Source: Acidobacteriota bacterium
GTDB taxonomy: Bacteria > Acidobacteriota > Vicinamibacteria > Vicinamibacterales > CAVVIG01
Length of the DNA: 43,547 bases
NCBI GenBank assembly: GCA_017883165.1
Contig: JADGOC010000014.1
Coordinates: 1-43,547 of the forward strand
Reading direction: 5' to 3'
The translations under genes and the position numbers were made by a program. Under the pieces are notes generated by a model. The model was not told the DNA's origin, ran no database searches, and saw only the letters and a list, made by a program, of their open reading frames with translations. Position 1 is the stretch's first letter; every line of letters starts with the position of its first letter. This document shows positions 1 through 7,623 of the stretch, one piece after another.

Positions 1-11
1 GAAGAAAAGAA

Positions 12-86
12 TGGAGCGGGAAACGGGATTCGAACCCGCGACTTCGACCTTGGCAAGGTCGCACTCTACCACTGAGCTATTCCCGC
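12..86 (-). tRNA. tRNA-Gly (anticodon GCC)
   Basis: On the minus strand the sequence folds as a full cloverleaf. The acceptor stem pairs GCGGGAA (80-86) with its complement at 16-22, the D-loop reads AGCTCAGTGGTAGAG, and the anticodon loop centres on GCC (CTTGCCAAG). The T-arm carries GGTTCGAATCC. The discriminator base is U and the CCA end is encoded in the genome (12-14). The GCC anticodon reads GGC/GGU glycine codons, the dominant glycine codons in this GC-rich sequence. It lies downstream of and on the same strand as galT, with its own likely promoter. Confidence 0.97.
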
Positions 87-96
87 TCGACCTTCT

Positions 97-126
97 AAAG
101 TACCACACGGCCGGGTTGGCTATCAA
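97..126 (-). promoter_or_regulatory. Probable promoter of tRNA-Gly
   Basis: On the minus strand a -35-like TTGATA (121-126) is followed after 18 nt by a -10-like TACTTT (97-102). The predicted transcription start near position 90 is about 4 nt before the mature tRNA 5' end. The -35 box overlaps the galT stop codon (123-125). Motif match only. Confidence 0.5.
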
Positions 127-1127
127 CCCCCGCCCGCTTCCCGCAGCACGCGCGCGGCCTCTTCCGGCGACGTCGGATTGATGTAAAACCCCGTCCCCCA
201 CTCGAACCCCGCCACCTTCGTGAGCTTCGGGATCAACTCCACATGCCAATGGTAGTACTCGGTCGTCTCCTCGGAAAACGGCGAGCTGTGGATGATCAGA
301 TTGTACGCCGGCGTTTCGAGCGCCCGGTCCATCCGCATGAGCACCGACTTGAGGAGCCGCGCGAGCGCCTCGTACTGCTGGCGCGGCGCCTCCTCGAACC
401 GCGCGCCATGACGCTTCGGCAGCAGCCACGTCTCGAACGGAAACCGCGGCGCAAAGGGCGCGAGCGCGACGATCTCGGCGTTCTCCAGGATGACGCGACG
501 CCCCGCCGCCGTCTCCTGATGGATGATGTCGCAGAAGACGCAGCGCTCCTTGGCCGCGAAGTGCCGCCGCGCCCCGTCGATCTCCTCGCGCACGAAGTCG
601 GGCACGATCGGCAGCGCGATGAGCTGCGAATGCGTGTGCTCGAGCGTCGCCCCGGCCGCCGCGCCGTGATTCTTGAAAATGAGGATGTAGCGAAACCGAA
701 TGTCCTTCTTCAGATCGAGCATCCGCTCGCGGTAGGCCCACAGCACGCGCTCGATCTCGGCCTCCGACATCGACGCGAGCGTCTTGCCGTGATCGGGCGT
801 CTCGATGATCACCTCGTGCGCGCCGATCCCGTTCATGCGATCGAACATCCCTTCGGCTTCCCGTTCAAGCCCGCCCTCGACCTTCAGCGCCGGAAACTTG
901 TTGGGCACGACGCGCAGATCCCAGCCCGGCGCGTTCGGCGCGCCGCCGTCGTGCCGGTACGCAAGGACCTCGGGCGGCGTCAGATCCTCGCGGCCGTCGC
1001 AGAAGGGACACTCCTCGGCGCCGAGCGTCGTGGCGCGCTCGAGGCGGAAGTCGCTCGGACGCTTCCGGCGTTCCGTCGAGATGATCACCCAGCGGCCGGT
1101 GATGGGATCTTTGCGAAGTTCAGACAA
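123..1127 (-). CDS. galT: Galactose-1-phosphate uridylyltransferase (HIT superfamily)
   Basis: The 334-aa protein matches the GalT family, which swaps UMP between UDP-glucose and galactose-1-phosphate in the Leloir pathway. Visible features are an N-terminal CPFC pair (about residues 40-43) and a second CVFC pair near 194, consistent with zinc sites. The catalytic histidine motif HTHSQ (about 163-167) is equivalent to HPHGQ of E. coli GalT, and a C-terminal YYHWHVELIPKL block lies near 292. The start is a TTG at 1125-1127; it overlaps the end of yraN by 8 nt, so translation is probably coupled. No other galactose gene is nearby, so a related nucleotidyl transfer on another hexose-1-phosphate cannot be excluded. 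Confidence 0.9.
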   Translation of the reverse strand: MSELRKDPITGRWVIISTERRKRPSDFRLERATTLGAEECPFCDGREDLTPPEVLAYRHDGGAPNAPGWDLRVVPNKFPALKVEGGLEREAEGMFDRMNGIGAHEVIIETPDHGKTLASMSEAEIERVLWAYRERMLDLKKDIRFRYILIFKNHGAAAGATLEHTHSQLIALPIVPDFVREEIDGARRHFAAKERCVFCDIIHQETAAGRRVILENAEIVALAPFAPRFPFETWLLPKRHGARFEEAPRQQYEALARLLKSVLMRMDRALETPAYNLIIHSSPFSEETTEYYHWHVELIPKLTKVAGFEWGTGFYINPTSPEEAARVLREAGGG

Positions 1128-1485
1128 TGTCGAACGCGTTCTGAAAGACCTCGATCGCCGGGCCGCCGGCCTCGAGGTGGATGGAGACGACGTCGAACCG
1201 GCACGGACACCCCGTCAGCCGGTGGCGCGTGAGGTAGTCGAGCGCGAGGCGCATCATCCGCCGCTGCTTGATCATGGTCACCGCTTCCGCCGCGCCGCCG
1301 AACGCCCGGCCGTCGCGCGCTTTCACCTCAACGAACACGAGCGTCGCGCCGTCGCGCGCGATGATGTCCAATTCGCCACCGCGCCGGCGATAGCGCCTGG
1401 CAATAATCTCATACCCGCGCCGCTCGAGCTCGCCGCACGCGAGATCTTCCCCGGCTTTCCCCAACGCGACCCTGGCTCGCGACAC
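1120..1485 (-). CDS. yraN: YraN/UPF0102 family nuclease-fold protein
   Basis: This 121-aa protein has the UPF0102 pattern. It has an N-terminal GKAGEDLACGELERRGYEI block, then GGELDIIARDG followed by LVFVEVKARD, which is the D...ExK arrangement of an endonuclease-like fold. A C-terminal CRFDVVSIH segment follows. The family is widespread and often sits near rnhB or DNA-processing genes; its substrate is not settled. The start is a GTG at 1483-1485. It lies 34 nt downstream of the aminotransferase gene and overlaps galT by 8 nt, so the three are likely cotranscribed. Confidence 0.9.
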   Translation of the reverse strand: MSRARVALGKAGEDLACGELERRGYEIIARRYRRRGGELDIIARDGATLVFVEVKARDGRAFGGAAEAVTMIKQRRMMRLALDYLTRHRLTGCPCRFDVVSIHLEAGGPAIEVFQNAFDIV

Positions 1486-1519
1486 AGTGCCGAAACGACC
1501 AGCAACCCGCGCGCCAGCG

Positions 1520-2866
1520 CTAGCGCCGTGATTTCTCGACCTCCGTCAGCGCCTCGTCGAAGATGCGCGCGGCGGTGTCCGCCTGCGCCTTGCTCAGCAC
1601 GAGCGGCGGAGAAAAGCGGATCGCGTTCCTCCCGGCGCCGAGCAGGAGCAGCCCGCGCTCGAACGCGGCGGTGACGACGGCATCGCGCTCGTCGGTGGCG
1701 CGCTCCTTCGTCTTCCGATCGCGCACGAGTTCCACGCCGATCATCAGCCCGCGCCCGCGCACGTCGCCGATGAGCGGATGCTTGCCCTCGAGCGCCTTGA
1801 GCGCCGCCATCAAATGGGCGCCGACCTCGGCCGCGTTCGCGATCAGCCGCGCCTTGAGCAGCTTGATCGTCGCGACCGCCGCCGCGCACGACACCGGATT
1901 GCCGCCGAACGTGCTCGCGTGCGCGCCCGGCGGCCACGTCATGATGTCGGCGCGCGCCGCCGCCACGCCGAGCGGCATCCCCGACGCAATGCCCTTCGCG
2001 ATGGCGATCATGTCCGGGCGCACGCCGGTGTGCTCGATCGCGAACATCTTGCCGCTGCGCCCCATGCCGGACTGCACTTCGTCAGCCACCAGCAGGATCC
2101 CATGCGTCGTCGTCAACTCGCGCAGCCGCTGGATGAACTTGTCGGGCGGCACCACGTAGCCGCCTTCTCCTTGAATCGGCTCGACCACGATGGCGGCGAC
2201 TTCGTCCGGTGAGACGAGGTGCAGGAAGATCTGATCCTCGATGTAGTCGATGCATTCGGCCGCGCAGCTTTCGGACTTCAACCCGAGCGGGCACCGGTAG
2301 CAGTCGGCATACGGCGCGTGGTAGACGCCCGGCATCATCGGGCCGAACCCGCGGCGCTGAATCGCTTTGCTCGCGGTGAGCGACAGCGCACCCAGCGTCC
2401 GGCCGTGGAAACCGCCGAGGAATGCGATGAGGTTGTCGCGTTTGGTGGCGTAGCGCGCGAGCTTGATGCACGCTTCGATCGCCTCGGTCCCGGAGTTTCC
2501 GAAAAACGATCGCACGCCGCCGTCGATGGGCACGACGGCAGCGAGATCTTCGGCGAGCTTGACCTGCGCCTCGTAGTAGAAATCGGTCCCCGACATGTGC
2601 AGGAACCGCTGCGCCTGCTCGGTGATCGCGTTCACCACGTCGGGATGCGAATGGCCGGTCGCGGTCACCGCGATACCGGCCGCGCAGTCGAGGAAGACGT
2701 TGCCGTCGACGTCCTCGACCATCGCGCCGTATCCGCGCTCGATGACGAGCGGATACCCGCGCGTATAGGAGGGCGAGACGACGTGGGCGTCGCGAGCGAT
2801 GATCGCCTTGGCCTTGGGACCAGGGAGCGGCGTGTTGAGCTGCGGTGTCGTGTTCATCAGGGTCAT
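1520..2866 (-). CDS. Class III PLP-dependent aminotransferase (GABA/acetylornithine type)
   Basis: The 448-aa protein is a fold-type I, class III aminotransferase. It shows the GNVFLDCAAGIAV N-terminal block, SGTEAIEACIKLAR, a GGFHGRTLGALSLTAS PLP-phosphate region, VEPIQGEGGY and LLVADEVQSGMGRSG with the PLP-nitrogen Asp. The Schiff-base lysine lies in IAIAKGIASGMP near residue 290. The family moves an omega-amino group from GABA, acetylornithine or similar onto 2-oxoglutarate; the exact substrate cannot be read from sequence. A cysteine-bearing insert (CYRCPLGL...CAAECIDY, around residues 175-195) is seen in a GabT-like subgroup. The ATG at 2864-2866 overlaps the cysS stop by 4 nt (ATGA), which fixes the start. 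Confidence 0.88.
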   Translation of the reverse strand: MTLMNTTPQLNTPLPGPKAKAIIARDAHVVSPSYTRGYPLVIERGYGAMVEDVDGNVFLDCAAGIAVTATGHSHPDVVNAITEQAQRFLHMSGTDFYYEAQVKLAEDLAAVVPIDGGVRSFFGNSGTEAIEACIKLARYATKRDNLIAFLGGFHGRTLGALSLTASKAIQRRGFGPMMPGVYHAPYADCYRCPLGLKSESCAAECIDYIEDQIFLHLVSPDEVAAIVVEPIQGEGGYVVPPDKFIQRLRELTTTHGILLVADEVQSGMGRSGKMFAIEHTGVRPDMIAIAKGIASGMPLGVAAARADIMTWPPGAHASTFGGNPVSCAAAVATIKLLKARLIANAAEVGAHLMAALKALEGKHPLIGDVRGRGLMIGVELVRDRKTKERATDERDAVVTAAFERGLLLLGAGRNAIRFSPPLVLSKAQADTAARIFDEALTEVEKSRR

Positions 2867-4281
2867 TTCTTCTTCCAGTGCGTCCCGGCGGGACTGTCCT
2901 CGAGCAGCACCCCACGTACCGCGAGGTCGTCGCGAATGCGGTCCGCGGCGGCGAACTCCCGCCGCCGACGCGCCCCGCGGCGGTCTTCGATGAGCCGCTC
3001 GATTTCGGCGACCGGGACCGGCGGCTGCTCGTCCTCGGCGCGGCGCAGGCTCAGCACGCCGAGCACGAGATCGAACTCGTCGAACGCCGCCGTGATTCCC
3101 GGCACGTCGGCGGTGCCAATCTCGCCCGCGTCGATCGCGGAGTTGATCGCGCGCACGAGCTCGAAGATCGCGCCGAGCGCCGCCGCCGTGTTCAGGTCGT
3201 CCCGCATCGCCGCGGCAAACGCCGCGCGCGCCTCGCCCACGCGGGTCGTGACGCCGGGATGCGCCCCGGGGCGCGTCACGGTTCCAACACGCGCCAGGCA
3301 GTCGGTGAGGCGCCGAAGCGCTTCCTCGGCCTGCCCCAGGCTCGCCCACGTGAAATTCAACTGCTTGCGGTAATGCGCCGACAGCAGCAAGTACCGGACG
3401 GCCGACGGCCGGTAGCCCTTCGCGACGACGTCGGGGATCGTGTAGGTGTTGCCGAGCGACTTCGACATCTTCTGCTCGTCGACGATCAAGTACTCGACGT
3501 GCATCCAGAAGCGCGAGAACTGGGTCCCGGTGGCGCCTTCGCTCTGCGCGATCTCGTTCTCGTGATGCGGAAAGATCAGATCGATGCCGCCCGCGTGGAT
3601 GTCGATCGGCGACGGACCGAGCAGCCGCAGCGCCATCGCCGAGCACTCGAGATGCCAGCCCGGCCGGCCCGGCGGATCCACCAGATCCCACGCCGGCTCG
3701 CCTGCCTTGGCGGCCTTCCACAGCACGAAGTCGCGGGCGTCGTCTTTCGCGTAGCTGTCCGAGTCGACGCGGGCGCCCGGCTTCATGCCCTCGACATCCA
3801 GGCGCGCCAGACGTCCGTAGCCGGGCATCGTTGAAATCTTGAAATACACCGAGCCTTCACTGCGATACGTGTGGCCGTTGGCGTCGAGCGCGGCGATCAC
3901 GTCGGCCATCGCGCGCAGGTTCGCTTCGTCTGTCGCGCGAGGCATCTCCTCGACCGCTTCGAGGCCGAGCGCGCGGGCGTCTTCGCGGAACGCGGCGATG
4001 TACTGCTCGGTGTACTCCCGCAGGCCCATGCCCGCCTTTTGCGCGCCGGCGATCGTGCGGTCGTCGACGTCGGTGAAGTTCATCACCTGCCGCACGTGGT
4101 GGCCCTGCAGGTACTTCAGCGTCCGGCGCAGCACGTCGATGCAGATGAAGGTGCGGAAGTTGCCGATGTGGCCGCGTGCGTAGACGGTGAGCCCGCACGT
4201 GTACATCCGGACGGTGTTCTCCAGGGCCGGCGCGAACGGCTCTTCCTGGCGTGTCAGCGTGTTGTACAGACGCATCGTCAT
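2863..4281 (-). CDS. cysS: Cysteinyl-tRNA synthetase
   Basis: The 472-aa protein charges tRNA-Cys in the cytoplasm. The class I signatures are intact: HIGN at 38-41 within the CG-TVY block, and KMSKS near 269-273. Zinc ligands are visible as Cys29, the Cys of WHLECSAM and the His/Glu of HHENEIAQSE. The C-terminal helical DALR-type region is complete and length is normal for the family. The chosen ATG (4279-4281) is followed two codons later by another ATG, so a start two residues later is possible. It is coupled by ATGA overlap to the aminotransferase downstream. Confidence 0.97.
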   Translation of the reverse strand: MTMRLYNTLTRQEEPFAPALENTVRMYTCGLTVYARGHIGNFRTFICIDVLRRTLKYLQGHHVRQVMNFTDVDDRTIAGAQKAGMGLREYTEQYIAAFREDARALGLEAVEEMPRATDEANLRAMADVIAALDANGHTYRSEGSVYFKISTMPGYGRLARLDVEGMKPGARVDSDSYAKDDARDFVLWKAAKAGEPAWDLVDPPGRPGWHLECSAMALRLLGPSPIDIHAGGIDLIFPHHENEIAQSEGATGTQFSRFWMHVEYLIVDEQKMSKSLGNTYTIPDVVAKGYRPSAVRYLLLSAHYRKQLNFTWASLGQAEEALRRLTDCLARVGTVTRPGAHPGVTTRVGEARAAFAAAMRDDLNTAAALGAIFELVRAINSAIDAGEIGTADVPGITAAFDEFDLVLGVLSLRRAEDEQPPVPVAEIERLIEDRRGARRRREFAAADRIRDDLAVRGVLLEDSPAGTHWKKK

Positions 4282-4332
4282 CGGCTTGAAGCGATCTATC
4301 TTATCTCCGGACCGGCCGTTCGCCGAAAACGG

Positions 4333-4626
4333 TCACGGAAGGCAGCGCGAGACGCGGAGGATGCGGCGGCCGGCCTGCCACACGACGATCTCGATCTCGC
4401 CGTCGCGTGCCTCGAACTGGACGTTGATCTCGGGGATCTCGGCAGGCCCGGCCCCGCCCACCTTGCCGGGCGGCAGCCCAGCTTGGAGTTCCCCGCTGAT
4501 CTCGGCGATCGCGGCCGGCGTGAAGCCGAGGTCGTGCAGCACGTTCGACGCGAGGTCGGTCACCAGGGCGGCGAATTGGCCGGTACCGGGAAGCCGCAGC
4601 GAGAACAGGAAGACGTGATCGGACAC
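4333..4626 (-). CDS. Small protein, possible truncated HATPase-like domain
   Basis: The 97-aa protein (GTG start at 4624-4626) is not a family I recognise with certainty. It lies in the same direction between ribF (11 nt upstream) and cysS (51 nt downstream), so it is probably translated in that operon. The pattern is a helix (ALVTDLASNVLHDLG), a second helix (AIAEISGELQAGL), then alternating hydrophobic strands (INVQFEARDGEIEIVVWQ). This resembles the N-terminal part of RsbW/anti-sigma-type HATPase domains, but without the ATP-binding N box and G boxes. There is no signal peptide or membrane segment. The resemblance is inference from pattern, not a confident family call. Confidence 0.65.
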   Translation of the reverse strand: MSDHVFLFSLRLPGTGQFAALVTDLASNVLHDLGFTPAAIAEISGELQAGLPPGKVGGAGPAEIPEINVQFEARDGEIEIVVWQAGRRILRVSRCLP

Positions 4627-4637
4627 CGGGCGAGATT

Positions 4638-5576
4638 CTACAGTGAAAGATGGCCGAACAGCACGCGGGCGCGATCGCAGTCGGCCGCAATTTGATCGCG
4701 CAGCGCATCCACAGAGTCGAACGCGCGCTCGTCGCGCAGCCGCAGGACGAAGCCCACGCGAATCGTCGCGCCGTACAGGTCGCGATCGACGTCGAAGATG
4801 TGCGTTTCAATGGTCGTTCGCCCCGAGCGATCGACCGTCGGACGGACGCCGATGTTGGTCACCGACGGACGCACGACGCCGTCGATGGTCGCCGTGGTGG
4901 CATACACGCCGTGCGGCGGCAGCAGCTCGTTTTCGGTGCAGAGATTCGCCGTCGGGAATCCGATCGTGCGTCCGCGGCCGTCGCCTCGAACGGCGGTGCC
5001 GTCAACGTAGTATTGACGGCCGAGCAGCGCCCCGGCTTCATCCACCCGTCCCTCGGCGACCAACCGCCGGATCCGCGTGCTGCTGACGACGAAGTCCTTG
5101 TAGCGGACCGGATCGATCTTCTCCGTCTTGAAGCCATAGCGCGCGCCAAGCGCCCGCAGCAGCGTGAAGTTGCCGGCGCGGTCGTGCCCGAACAGAAAAT
5201 TGGCGCCCACCCAGACCTCGGCGACGTGCAGCCAGTCCACGAGCACCGCCTGAACGAAGGTCTCCGGGCTCCATCGCGACAGCTCTGGCGTGAAGCGCAC
5301 GATCGCGGCGCCCTGCACGCCGGCTCGCGCGAGCGCTTCGAGCTTCTGCGCCTTGGTCATGAGCAGCGGCGGCGCTTTGTCGGGGCGGACGATGCGGGGC
5401 GGGTGGGGATCGAAGATCATCACGACGGACGTGGCACCGCGCTCGGCGGCGACGCGGCGCAGGCGATCGAGGATCTTCTGGTGTCCGCGGTGAAGGCCGT
5501 CGAAATTGCCGAGCGCGAGCACGGGGTTCGACCAGCGCGCGGGACGCGAATCGTCTGGGAAATGGATGACGTCCAT
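4638..5576 (-). CDS. ribF: Bifunctional riboflavin kinase / FAD synthetase
   Basis: The 312-aa protein makes FMN from riboflavin and then FAD. The N-terminal adenylyltransferase domain shows GNFDGLHRGHQ (23-33) and the STRIRRLVAEGRVDEA block near 160-175. The C-terminal riboflavin kinase domain shows GDGRGRTIGFPTANL and PPHGVYAT. Length and domain order are standard. Its ATG (5574-5576) shares one base with the stop of the upstream hydrolase (TGATG), a coupled arrangement. Confidence 0.97.
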   Translation of the reverse strand: MDVIHFPDDSRPARWSNPVLALGNFDGLHRGHQKILDRLRRVAAERGATSVVMIFDPHPPRIVRPDKAPPLLMTKAQKLEALARAGVQGAAIVRFTPELSRWSPETFVQAVLVDWLHVAEVWVGANFLFGHDRAGNFTLLRALGARYGFKTEKIDPVRYKDFVVSSTRIRRLVAEGRVDEAGALLGRQYYVDGTAVRGDGRGRTIGFPTANLCTENELLPPHGVYATTATIDGVVRPSVTNIGVRPTVDRSGRTTIETHIFDVDRDLYGATIRVGFVLRLRDERAFDSVDALRDQIAADCDRARVLFGHLSL

Positions 5577-6409
5577 CAGACGTTCAGCACCAAACCATCA
5601 TAAGCCAGTTCCACGCCGGCCGGCAGCCGCGCGCAGGTCGCCGCGTGCGGCAGGTCGTGGCAGATGTGCGTGAGGTAGGTACGCTTGGGCTGCAGACGCG
5701 CGACGACCTCGAGTGCCTCGGCGACGCTGAAGTGCGTCGGATGCGGACGATCGCGCAGCGCGTCGAGCACGAGCGTGCGCACGCCGGCCAGCAGCGGCCA
5801 CGACGATTCGGGAATGGCGCTGCAATCGGTGAGATAGGCGAATGCGCCGAGCCGATAGCCGAGAATCATCCGGCTGCCGTGCAGGACGGGAATCGGCGTG
5901 ACCTCGACGCCGCCGAGAGAAAACGCGCCGGCCACCGTGAACGGCGACAACCGCGGAATCCCGCCGCCCGACGCAGCCGGCGGCTCGAAGATATAGGCGA
6001 ACATCCGCGTCAGATCGGCGCGCGTGCGCGCGTCGCCGTAACATGCGATCGCGCTCTTCTGCATCGCGTTGAAACGCCGGATCTCGTCGAGTCCCATGAC
6101 GTGATCGGCGTGGCTGTGGGTGAAGAGAATCGCGTCCACGCGGCGGATGTCGTGCCCGAGCGCCTGCGCGCGGAGATCGGTCGAGGTGTCGACGAGAATG
6201 CTCCGCACGCTCTGCGCGAAGGAGGACGCCGCGGCACCCGAGCCGGGCGCCGCGCCGGCGATCTCGATGAGGATCGACGGCCGCAGCCGGCGATCGCGCG
6301 GATCGGCGGAGCGGCAGACCGCGCAGTCGCATCCGATCATCGGGACGCCGTGCGACGTGCCGCTGCCGAGCAGGGTGATTTTAAGGTTCAATGATCCGTT
6401 TGCCGCCAC
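5576..6409 (-). CDS. Metallo-beta-lactamase-fold hydrolase (PhnP-like)
   Basis: The 277-aa protein has the N-terminal LGSGTSHGVPMIGCDCAVC signature seen in PhnP-type phosphodiesterases, with cysteines that can bind structural zinc. The metal motif THSHADH follows near residue 100, then further MBL-fold residues (VLHGSRMILGYRLG, YLTDCS, HICHD). PhnP relatives cleave cyclic phosphodiesters, but no phosphonate genes are nearby, so the substrate is unknown. The first available start is GTG at 6407-6409, which overlaps the DUF1844 gene by 29 nt. A TTG at 6389-6391 would give an 11-nt overlap and begin nearer the conserved strand, so the start is uncertain. Confidence 0.87.
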   Translation of the reverse strand: MAANGSLNLKITLLGSGTSHGVPMIGCDCAVCRSADPRDRRLRPSILIEIAGAAPGSGAAASSFAQSVRSILVDTSTDLRAQALGHDIRRVDAILFTHSHADHVMGLDEIRRFNAMQKSAIACYGDARTRADLTRMFAYIFEPPAASGGGIPRLSPFTVAGAFSLGGVEVTPIPVLHGSRMILGYRLGAFAYLTDCSAIPESSWPLLAGVRTLVLDALRDRPHPTHFSVAEALEVVARLQPKRTYLTHICHDLPHAATCARLPAGVELAYDGLVLNV

Positions 6410-6671
6410 CCGTCACTTCGACGAAGCGCAGGCGGAGCTCGTAGAGGACCTGCTCGAGGATCTGACGCTCTTCGGCGGTGAGGTTGCCGCGCGTTTTCTG
6501 ATCGAGCAGCGAGAGAATCTCGATCATTTGCGCCGCCCCTTCCAGGTTCGGCTCGAAGCGCTGGCCGGTCTCCGGATCGGGCAGGTCGCCGAAATGAATC
6601 GCGGCCGTGCTGGCAAGCGACAGGACGAAGGCATTGAAGGTCAGGGAGGCCTCGACGGGTTGATCGGTCAT
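6381..6671 (-). CDS. DUF1844 family protein
   Basis: This 96-aa protein matches DUF1844, a small family of unknown function found in Acidobacteria, Planctomycetes and related phyla. The recognisable blocks are FNAFVLSLASTAAIHFGDLPDPETGQ, AAQMIEILSLLDQKTRGNLTAEE and LYELRLRFVEV. I placed the start at the ATG at 6669-6671 (MTDQPVEAS). The open frame continues upstream, but there it only translates the GTGATGGG intergenic repeat, giving an artificial proline/histidine-rich leader. It overlaps the hydrolase gene and probably forms the head of the leftward operon. Confidence 0.85.
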   Translation of the reverse strand: MTDQPVEASLTFNAFVLSLASTAAIHFGDLPDPETGQRFEPNLEGAAQMIEILSLLDQKTRGNLTAEERQILEQVLYELRLRFVEVTGGGKRIIEP

Positions 6672-6678
6672 AGAATTT

Positions 6679-6768
6679 GGTGATGGAGTGATGGGGTGAT
6701 GGGGTGGTGGCGTAATGGGGTAATCTTTCCATTTCCATTTCCACATCACCAGCTTACCCCATCATCAC
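6679..6768. repeat. GTGATGGG-family inverted repeat, copy 1
   Basis: The left arm (6679-6722) is a near-tandem 8-nt repeat of the type GGTGATGG-AGTGATGG-GGTGATGG, ending ATGGGGTAA. The right arm (6741-6768) carries the reverse complement (ACCCCATCATCAC and CCACATCACC), separated by a CTTTCCATTTCCATTTCC spacer. The whole gap between the divergent DUF1844 and mazG genes is this element, and the right arm runs directly into the mazG ATG. A second copy lies at 40403-40508. A TAATCT at 6721-6726 could act as a mazG -10 box. Confidence 0.85.
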
Positions 6769-7623
6769 ATGCCAGACTACACCCTCGCCGCCTCGCAGTT
6801 CATACGGCTTCTCGAGATCATGGCGGTGCTCCGGTCGCCCACCGGCTGTCCGTGGGATCGCGAGCAGACGATCGACACTCTGAAGCCGTTCGTGCTCGAG
6901 GAAACCTACGAAGTCCTCGAGGCGATCGATCGGCACGACCACCACGCGCTCCGCGAAGAGCTCGGCGACTTCCTGCTCCAGGCGGTGTTTCTCGCGCAGC
7001 TCGAAGCCGAGGCGGCGCACTTCACGATCGCGGACTCGCTCGAGAGTATCGCGGACAAGCTCGTGCGGCGGCATCCGCACGTGTACGCGCGCGAGTCGGA
7101 AAGCGGGCCGATCACATCAGCCGGCCAGGTGCGCACGCGGTGGGAGGAGATCAAGGCCCAGGAGCCCAGTCATACGGACACCCCGAAGACGCTGCTCGGC
7201 GGCATCCCGGCCGCGTTGCCCTCTCTCCTGCGCGCGCACCACATCGGCGTGCGCGCGGCGTCGGTCGGTTTCGATTGGACGCGCACGAGCGACGTCATCG
7301 ACAAGATTCAGGAAGAGGTCGACGAGCTGCGTGAAGTGGTTGGGGGCGACGCGCTGGATAACCTCGACCGGCTTGACCGCCACGACCGCGCGGAGGAGGA
7401 AATGGGCGATCTCTTCTTCGCCATGGCCAACCTGTCGCGCAAGCTCGGCATCGAGCCCGAAACGGCGCTGCGCAAGGCGAACGAGAAGTTCACCGGCCGG
7501 TTCACCGCGATGGAACGCGCGATTGCCGCCTCCGGCCGAACGATGCGCGATATGACCATTGAGGAACTGGAAGCGGAGTGGCAACGGATTAAGAACCACA
7601 AAGACCACAAAGACCACGAATAA
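6769..7623 (+). CDS. mazG: Nucleoside triphosphate pyrophosphohydrolase MazG
   Basis: The 284-aa protein hydrolyses (d)NTPs to NMP and PPi and has two MazG domains in tandem, as in E. coli. The first has GCPWDREQT, EETYEVLEAID and EELGDFLLQAVF; the second has EEVDELREVV and EEEMGDLFFAMANLSRKLG. Conserved acidic Mg-binding residues are present in both. The natural C-terminus appears to end near EAEWQRIK. The final nine residues (NHKDHKDHE) and the stop come from a CACAAAG-type repeat that overlaps the 3' end. The ATG at 6769 lies at the edge of the GTGATGGG repeat and has no clear Shine-Dalgarno. Confidence 0.95.
   Translation: MPDYTLAASQFIRLLEIMAVLRSPTGCPWDREQTIDTLKPFVLEETYEVLEAIDRHDHHALREELGDFLLQAVFLAQLEAEAAHFTIADSLESIADKLVRRHPHVYARESESGPITSAGQVRTRWEEIKAQEPSHTDTPKTLLGGIPAALPSLLRAHHIGVRAASVGFDWTRTSDVIDKIQEEVDELREVVGGDALDNLDRLDRHDRAEEEMGDLFFAMANLSRKLGIEPETALRKANEKFTGRFTAMERAIAASGRTMRDMTIEELEAEWQRIKNHKDHKDHE

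Noticed and set aside
1520-3721. A 733-aa fusion of the aminotransferase with an upstream domain
   Set aside because: The extra N-terminus is the out-of-frame shadow of cysS; the ATG at 2864-2866 with ATGA overlap gives a normal 448-aa enzyme.
4153-4170. HIGN instead of HIGH in CysRS as an active-site change
   Set aside because: HIGN is the usual form of this motif in cysteinyl-tRNA synthetases.
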